The notes under the pieces were generated by a model. The model had not been told where the DNA came from. It did not search any database and was given only the letters and a program-made list of their open reading frames with translations. Of a stretch of 64,000 nt of DNA, positions 57,854-64,000 are shown piece by piece. The stretch's first letter is position 1, and each line of letters begins with the position of its first letter. The position numbers were made by a program, and so were the translations under genes. The stretch comes from Papaver somniferum (Eukaryota; Streptophyta; Magnoliopsida; Ranunculales; Papaveraceae): assembly GCF_003573695.1 (NCBI RefSeq), contig NC_039362.1:4438929-4502928 (forward strand), written 5' to 3'.

Positions 57854-60096
57854 TCAAATTGATGTTGGATGACTATGAAGCATCAATTTGTCAACCATAA
57901 ACTGATGACGGTTTCGGGAAAGATCCTTCGTAAATACGTCAGCTGTTTGAAGAGCAGTATTGATATGAGGAAGTGAAATAACACGACTATCATAGGCATC
58001 ATGAATAGAATGACAATCTACTTCAATGTGTTTCGTACGTTCATGAAATACTGGATTTGCGACAATTTGGATGGCACTAGTATTATCTGCATGAAGTTGA
58101 GTAGGCTCAGCTTGAGAAAAGCCAAGTTCACCCAAGAGGCCACGAAGCCAAATAATTTCTGAACATGCTGAGGACATAGCACGATATTCAGACTCAGTTG
58201 AAGATTTATATATTCGTTATTGCTTTTTGCTTTTCCATGATACAAGAGAGTCACCAAGGAACATACACCAGTCGGTAATAGAACGTCGAGTATCTGAACA
58301 ACCAGCCCAGTCCGCATCACTGTATGCAACTAAACGAATGGAAGTACCCACAGGAAAGAAGAGACCTCGATCAGAAGTTCCTTGCAAATAACGAATAATG
58401 CGACGAACAGCAGCTAGATGGATGTGCGTAGGTGCTTGCATAAATTGACTAACTTGTTGAACAGCAAATGAAATATTCGGCCGAGTAATCGTCAAATAAT
58501 TTAGGCTCCCCACCAAGCGACGGTACAAAGAAAGATCAGAAAGAAAATCACCATCATCCCGACGATATTTGACATTTACCTCTAAAGGAGTGTCAACTGA
58601 GCGACCATCTTGTAGACCAACCAAAGAAATAAGATCCCGAGTATATTTATGTTGGTGTAAAAAGAGACCAGCAGCTGTCGAATGAAATTCAAGGCCTAAA
58701 AAATACTGCAAAGGACCTAAATCCTTCATATGAAAGGACTGACGAAGATGCTCTTGAAGTTGTGAAATCAAAGTAGAGTCAGTACCCGTAATAACGATAT
58801 CATCAACATAAATCAAGAGTAAAACAATGTCGTTCGAAGTTTTGCAAGGGAACAAAGAAGAATCATACTGACTCTGGACAAAGGAGAAGCTGATAAGTGT
58901 AGATCGAAACTTGTCAAACCAGGCTCGTGGTGCCTGTTTCAAGCCATAAAGTGATCGTTTGAGCTTACAAACATCCGTCAATGGAGTAGAAAAGAATCCA
59001 GATGGTGGAGTCATATAGATTTCTTCCTTAAGGTCCCCATGTAAGAAAGCATTCTTAACGTCCATTTGACGCAGTGGCCAACCTTGAGAGGCTACAATAG
59101 CAAGAATAAGTCGCACAGTAATCATTTTTGTGACCGGTGCAAATGTTTCTTCGTAGTCAACTCCATGCTCTTGCCGATTACCAAGTGTCACCAACCTTGC
59201 TTTATATCTGTCAAGAGACCCATCAGAGCGGAGCTTAATGGAATATACCCATTTATATCCAATGGGTCTGACACCTGCAGAACATGGAACAATATCCCAA
59301 GTATGATTCTCCTGAAGAGCTTGAAGATATTCTTGCATGGCTTTCGTCCAACATGCATGTTTACCTGCTTGAGAATAACAAGTGGGAACTTCAGTGTTAG
59401 CTAAAATGGCAGAGAAACCATACCGATTTGGAGGATGGGTGTCACGGAGTGACCTTCTGAGAGCCACTGGAGCAATCACCGGATTAGGGTCGGGAAGGAT
59501 TTGTGGAGATAGGGGCCGTCTTCGCTGATAAACATGGTTGCGTTTAAAACGCTCAATGAGTGGTGACAGATCATTGATATCCTCAAAGGTAGGAAAATAA
59601 ACATTATCAAAATGAGAGACATGCTGCTGAAAAAAATACTCGCTTTCAAAGAAAATCACATTTCTAGAAATACGCATGCGATTAGCAACACTATCAAAGC
59701 ACATATATCCTTTCTGAGTAGTACTATACCCCATAAAAGCACATGTTACTGACTGAGCCATAAGTTTGTGACGCTCATGAGAAGGCAGGTGAACAAAACA
59801 AACACACCCAAAAGCGTGCAACATGTCATACTGAGGATATGTACTGAAGCGACGATGGTAAGGAGAATCAAACCCCAATTGTTGAGAAGGTAAGCAATTG
59901 ATTAAATACACTTCCGTAGATAAAGCTTCCACCCAAAACTTCGCTGGAACAGAGGACTCCAAAAGCAATGTTCGAACCATATCCAACAAGTGACGGTTCT
60001 TACGTTCAGCCACCCGTTCTGTTGAGGTGTATAAGGACAAGATCGCTGAGATATAATACCTTTCTTTTGCAAGAATCCCTGAAATTCATGTGACAT
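57854..60096 (-). pseudogene. Copia integrase C-terminus, reverse transcriptase and RNase H
   Basis: Begins in one frame with the last catalytic part of integrase (GIISQRSCPYTPQQNG near 60050) and shifts to the 607-codon frame 60040-58217. The reverse transcriptase shows WVYSIKLRSDGSLDRYKARL, QMDVKNAFLHGDL, LYGLKQAPRAWF and the catalytic LIYVDDIVI. RNase H follows with SDADWAGC. A TAA (58217) interrupts before the conserved TESEYRAM, and the same frame goes on to VFTKDLSRNRHQF and stop at 57854. This would be the copying machinery of the element. It is dead as read because of the shift and stop. Confidence 0.9.
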
Positions 60097-60117
60097 GTAT
60101 TCCCCTCCATTATCATA

Positions 60118-61299
60118 TCACAAAATCTTAACACATGTAGAGAATTGTGTTTCAATATAGGCTAGAAAAGTTTGAAACACAATGAATACTTCAGCCTTCG
60201 TGCGCAGAAAATAAATCCATGTAAAACGGCTGTAATCATCAATAAATGTGACAAAATAGTTATATTGAGCATGCGAGATAATAGGAGCAATACCCCAAAC
60301 ATCAGAATGTATAATATCAAAACATGTAGTAGCACGACTCCCATATGTAGGAAAAGGTAAAATTTTACTTTTCCCCAACTTACAGGTAGAGCAATCAAAA
60401 TTGAAACTTTTATCTTTGTTACCAAGAAAACCACGATTCATTAAAGTTGATAAAATCACATTGTTCGGATGACCCAAACGTTTATGCCAAATGGCAGCCT
60501 TATTCTCAACTATAATAGAAGCTAAAGACAAAGTTCTAGGAATCGAAAATTGCAGCGTAAAAATTCTGCCCACTTTAGGCGCCTTCGCGATCACCTTCCC
60601 CGACACCTGATCCTGCACAAGACAACCATTTCGAGAAAAATGCACATCACAGTTATTATCCACCATTTGACCAACGGAAATAAGGCTAGTAGATAATCCA
60701 GGAGAAATAAATACATGACGAAAAGAGGGCATAATGTCACCAACGGCTGTAATTGGAAGATTACTTCCATTGGCGATTTCAATATTGTGTGTGCCAGTAT
60801 ACTCACGTACATTGTGTAATAAATCAGGTGAGCCAATCATATGATTGGATGCTCCAGAATCAACAATCCGATGAAAGGTAATTGACTTACTGTTACCTTG
60901 AAGTCCAAGCGCAGAGAATGTTGTAAGAATCATTTGTTGTACCATTTCTGGAGTAACTGTTGACTGATTAACAGTGGAAGATGAAGAAACAGCTTGAAAG
61001 GCTTGGGATTTCCGATTTTCTGGACGTGTAGGACACTCCTTGATGATGTTCCCTTGTTGTTTGCAGTAGTTGCATAATTTCTTACTAAAATTGCGTGCAA
61101 TATTCCCAAACTCCTTGCAACTATAGCATTGTGATTGCCCTTTCCCTCGATTCCTCCCTTGAGAAACATAAGCTAGATTAAGCAAATCAGCCGTTTCTTT
61201 CTGCCCACTTATAGCGGCTTGGGTAGCCATCCTTTGTTCCTCACGCAATAATTCACCAACACATATGTATAATGAGGGAACCGGATTTCTGTTCAACAA
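60118..61299 (-). pseudogene. Copia gag end, protease and integrase core
   Basis: A 393-codon frame. First come two knuckle-like blocks: CYSCKEFGNIARNFSKK, where the final Cys is lost, and CNYCKQQGNIIKECP, where the usual His is replaced by Ile. Then the aspartic protease site DSGASNHM, the GAG-pre-integrase segment IWHKRLGHPNN with CSTCKLGKS, and the integrase core with HSDVWG and FVTFIDDYSRFTWIYFLR. It stops at 60118 before the rest of the integrase catalytic region, which resumes in another frame. The zinc-knuckle substitutions argue against function. Confidence 0.88.
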
Positions 61300-61337
61300 T
61301 CCAGCTCGCGCAGTCTCAAATTATGGTCTCAATTTCA

Positions 61338-61838
61338 TCAAAAATTAATCCCGCTTACTTTCCTCATGCACCGCCTGAAGACCTTCCAACGTCTCTTGAG
61401 AGACCTTAGAATAATAATACCAGAATATTCGCTCCACAGGTTAATAAATTCAGAATAATATTGCTCAATGGAAATATTACCTTGACTGAATTGAATGATC
61501 TCAAGTTCAAGTTGAAAGCGCCGCGCAGTATTTTCTTGGTGGTAGATGCGTCTCAAGTAATCCCACATTTGTTTTGTTGTACCAAAAGAACGCAGATTGT
61601 TAACCATACGTGGTTCAATAGATGCTAAGATCCAAGAAATGATGCGAGCATCACTGGTTTCCCATTGCGCAAGTTCCTCAACATCTGTAGGTTTCGAAGA
61701 ACTGCCGTCGATGTGATTCCAAAGTGTCTTCCCTTTCGAGAACATTCTGAACTGAAACTCCCAGGCAACGTAGTTCTTGCCTGTAAGTCTGATTGCAAAC
61801 GTCTCCGAGGATTTGCCAGAAAATTTTTCGATAGACAT
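61338..61838 (-). pseudogene. Copia gag (UBN2-type), frameshifted end
   Basis: 166 codons from MSIEKFSGKSSETFAIRL. The core is GKNYVAWEFQFRMF, TLWNHIDGSS, MWDYLRRIYHQENTARRFQL and IEQYYSEFINLWSEY, the usual Copia capsid region. A frame change near 61400 separates it from the downstream frame holding the zinc knuckles. The start is well placed, about 115 bp after the primer-binding site. Confidence 0.88.
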
Positions 61839-61953
61839 CTTAAACCAAAAATCACAAAGCCAAATTGTTGATAATAAATCAACCCGAAACGAAGACGAAA
61901 AGAAAAGAACTAGAAAACATCCCAGAAAAAGAGATAATCAGAAAATAATTGAT

Positions 61954-61966
61954 GGCTCTGATGCCA
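61954..61966 (-). other. Primer-binding site of the Copia element
   Basis: TGGCATCAGAGCC on the minus strand, directly after the 5' LTR. One base differs from the usual initiator-tRNA-Met site TGGTATCAGAGCC. Confidence 0.8.
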
Positions 61967-62200
61967 TAACAATTATGTACTCGAAATGGCTGAATGCATT
62001 TCTCTATTGATCTCCTTGTCTTTAAATGAGAATAATGTACAACCTAAATTAGGCAACAAAATATACAACTGATGCAATTGACTATTTAGCTAACTATTCT
62101 AAGTAATATATACAAATACATGGTAAGAAGAATAACTTAATTGGAGCCACAAATCTTGCAAAGAATTCCTGAATTAACGTCATAATTACTGCCATTGATA
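61967..62200 (-). repeat. 5' LTR of the Copia element (234 bp)
   Basis: Same ends as the 57613-57846 copy. It is followed on the right by the target duplication CTTGA (62201-62205). Confidence 0.93.
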
Positions 62201-62205
62201 CTTGA

Positions 62206-62445
62206 GCGGGTTCATCTTCTACACCTTGATTATGTTCTTGACTTCCCATCTTCCACAATCTCTTCATTAACTTGTTGGCTTACGTTGTCAACATTATCTC
62301 TATTGACACCATCTTGGATGACAACACCCGGTAATGACCCACCTCCATACTTAGCATTTCTGATTCCACGCTTACCGGCACCACAATGTATTTTTCCTCG
62401 AGGCGTGGGAGTTCTCAGATCTTCCAGTAAAGGTTGTTTTCCTCT
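62206..62445 (-). pseudogene. PMD gene, first part upstream of the Copia insertion
   Basis: Begins after a TTGATTAG acceptor with RGKQPLLEDLRTPTPRGK, then CGAGKRGIRNAKYGGGSLPG and NEEIVEDG. A one-base excess in a G run (about 62237) shifts the frame. The other frame gives SQEHNQGVEDEPAQ and runs into the acidic exon at 57607 once the Copia element and one CTTGA are removed. The Copia insertion and the shift both disable the gene. Upstream exons were not found. Confidence 0.55.
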
Positions 62446-62526
62446 AATCAAGAAAACAAAATATATTAGCTTAACCGATAAATGATTGACTAAATCAAGT
62501 GCAACATAAGGATTCTCAGCGTAAGC

Positions 62527-62830
62527 TTCGGTTTGAATAGGTTTTTTGCTAACACACCGAACTCCACATGTGTGCAAATATTGAAGAGTTCGGTTTGTCA
62601 AGGATTTTTGCGAATAAACCGAACTCAACATTGGTCACTAATAGTAAAGAGTTCGGTTTGTCAAGGTTTTTTGCGAACAAACCGAACTCCACATATGTGC
62701 AAATACTGAAGAGTTCGGTTTGTCAAGGTTTTTTGCGAATAGACCGAACTCAACATTGGTGACTAATAGTGAAGATTCGGTTTGTCAAGGTTTTTTGCGA
62801 ATAAACCGAACTCCACATGTATGCAACCTA
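62527..62830. repeat. Hairpin minisatellite, 62-64-bp units with alternating spacers
   Basis: About five units, each with GTTCGGTTTGTCAAGG, a T run, GCGAA and AAACCGAACTC, so that GTTCGGTTT pairs with AAACCGAAC. Spacers alternate between a CACATGTGTGCAAATA type and an AACATTGGTCACTAATAG type, giving a dimeric repeat of about 126 bp. Confidence 0.88.
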
Positions 62831-63240
62831 ACATAGTTGGACAAGTTCGGTTAAATTGAAACTCAACATAGCATAGTTCGGTTATATTGAGATTTGTTTT
62901 TTTTTCTTGGTAAAGTTTGGTTACTAAATAGTTTTAGAATATTATGCGAACCAACCGAACAAGATAGCTCAGTTCGGTTACACAAAAACTCAAAATAGCG
63001 GGCAAAATTGCATAGTTCGGTTACATGTGGAAAAAAAATTGTTGCAAAACTGGTGAAGTTCGGTTAGAAAAAAGTTTTAGGCTTTTTTGCGAACTAACCA
63101 AACTGGCAGTTCGGTGACCCGGTTTTGAATCCTATAAAACCGAATTGTTCTTCGTGTTCTTCCTTTCAGGAAGTTCGGTTAACAAACTAGGGTTTTCTAG
63201 AAATTCGTCCTAACCGAACAACGCACTGTAACTTCCGTTC
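62831..63240. repeat. Degenerate AGTTCGGTTA repeats
   Basis: Scattered AGTTCGGTTA copies (near 62845, 62875, 62970, 63015, 63055 and 63170) continue the array in decayed form. No gene is seen. Confidence 0.65.
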
Positions 63241-63296
63241 GAACCCTATTTTGATGATTTCTATTCAATTAAACGAATCAAAATCAAATTAAAAGT

Positions 63297-63500
63297 ATGG
63301 GTTTGTTGGAAAATACCTACGAATCGGTCCCATGGCAGAATCAGGCTTCTTACAGCGTCTATTATACTGGATTATGGATTCACTTGGCTCTTCCACTTCT
63401 TTATGAATCTCAAAATCACTTGGATGATTTACTAGATGTCCTAATGGGGGACCTGTTCCTGGGAGTCAATTGGTTTTCTTTCGAAGAACCATTCTTATAG
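63297..63500 (+). other. Short open frame, function unknown
   Basis: 67 codons (MGLLENTYESVPWQ..., ending SFEEPFL). It is acidic and aromatic-rich, with no recognised domain. It may be part of a short protein or chance. Only its in-frame ATG and modest codon regularity speak for it. Confidence 0.2.
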
Positions 63501-64000
63501 TCGATTGATTAATCGATGATGAAAATTTTATGAATAGACGATTAATCGATGAAGACGATGTTGAAATGGGGGAAGAGGAAAGAAGAAGAGGAGAATAGTT
63601 CCTCAAAACTGTTTTTTTTGTTGTTGTGCGGCTAGGATAGATTAGGATTATGTTTAGGTTTTTGTTTTAGATTAAGTTAGATGTAGTTATTAGGTTAGGA
63701 TTAATTTAATTAGGGTAAGGACCAAATTAGTAATCTCATCTGATTTAGGACATCCCTTAACATTGTAGGGTAGGTGGTCTAATAGGAGCATGGTTCCCCC
63801 AAAAGCACCATGGTCCCCAAAAAATCGTTCTTTAATTAAAGGCCTCATATTATAGGTTATCTATGGATTGGGCCTTAGCCTAGTTTTTCCTTATAACATT
63901 TATGCTCAAGCTTGCCCAAAATTTTAAAATACATTGTCCATATCTGCCCAACATTTCGGTTGAAATGAGTTGGGTGGGTTGGCACAACCCAAGTCCCACA
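63501..64000. other. Intergenic end of the window, nothing recognised
   Basis: No supported coding or repeat structure. TAGTTATTAGGTTAGGATTA-type AT-rich sequence is present. Confidence 0.5.

Larger units (their letters stand above)
57613..62200 (-). mobile_element. Complete Copia (Ty1-type) retrotransposon inserted in a PMD gene
   Basis: 4588 bp, minus orientation: 5' LTR 61967-62200, primer site TGGCATCAGAGCC (about 61954-61966), gag, protease, integrase, reverse transcriptase, RNase H, polypurine tract and 3' LTR 57613-57846. The target duplication is CTTGA. All domains are present, but frame breaks between gag and pol, within integrase and before RNase H make it inactive as read. The LTRs differ by about 2.6% by eye, implying a fairly recent insertion. 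Confidence 0.93.

Noticed and set aside
62568..62762. 64-codon frame with a repeated EFGLSRFFANKPNST word
   Set aside because: It is produced by the hairpin minisatellite. There is no sign of selection on the reading.
1..64000. CRISPR arrays, bacterial operons, rRNA genes
   Set aside because: The repeat arrays have hairpin or minisatellite structure without unique spacers, and the gene structure is intron-bearing and plant-like. No rRNA-like sequence was noticed.

Overview
This window reads as nuclear DNA of an AT-rich, transposon-dense flowering plant, probably a eudicot. Its genes have many short exons with GT/AG introns. It holds plant-type Copia and Ty3/Gypsy retrotransposons, LINE, SINE, MITE and CACTA sequence, plant mobile domain (PMD) genes, and a telo-box/site II promoter. 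I do not name a species. There is no sign of a bacterial or organellar origin.

Layout. From 1 to 12.3 kb there is a gag-only Gypsy-type element (gag 29-1363, 3' LTR 3011-4857) sitting in an older Copia-type LTR (4858-6948) and its internal region, plus a solo LTR with a clean target duplication (7700-9585) and a decayed Copia gag piece (about 11.0-12.3 kb). From 12.9 to 14.4 kb there is a hAT-like MITE and a LINE reverse-transcriptase relic split by a 281-bp Mutator-type foldback MITE. From 15.05 to 19.5 kb, minus strand, lies the only apparently intact host gene: an 11-exon, 651-codon gene for a compact BMS1-like ribosome-biogenesis GTPase that lacks roughly the middle half of normal BMS1. 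Its 5' side carries a telo-box and paired site II motifs. From 20.3 to 21.1 kb there is a hairpin-forming minisatellite of about 90 bp per unit. The stretch 21.1-27.1 kb is AT-rich and mostly unassigned, apart from a small unrecognised two-exon gene (24173-24537) and a tRNA-derived SINE-like head.

From 27 to 45 kb one large Copia-type LTR family (TGTTAGAGC...TTTTCA) dominates. There are three solo LTRs with target duplications (27161-29611, 30960-34004, 41338-43730), one gag-only element in minus orientation (35404-41215), back-to-back LTR heads (35029-35403), a nested LTR-in-LTR, and a LINE ORF1 relic (29957-30664). From 45.5 to 48.1 kb there is a CACTA end, a Gypsy integrase tail and a diverged LTR.

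From 48.3 to 62.6 kb, minus strand, is a decayed host-gene neighbourhood: a PMD pseudogene, a divergent proteasome beta-subunit-like gene with a charged C-terminal tail (50848-53175, two apparent frame breaks), a scrambled genomic duplicate of BMS1-like exon/intron sequence (53.67-54.02 kb), an ankyrin-like fragment, and a second PMD gene split by a 4588-bp Copia element (57613-62200). That element has 234-bp LTRs differing at about six sites and a 5-bp target duplication. From 62.5 to 63.2 kb there is another hairpin minisatellite (GTTCGGTTTGT/ACAAACCGAAC) with alternating spacers. Most of the sequence is therefore mobile-element debris around two or three real or recently dead genes. No operon-like cooperation among genes is evident.
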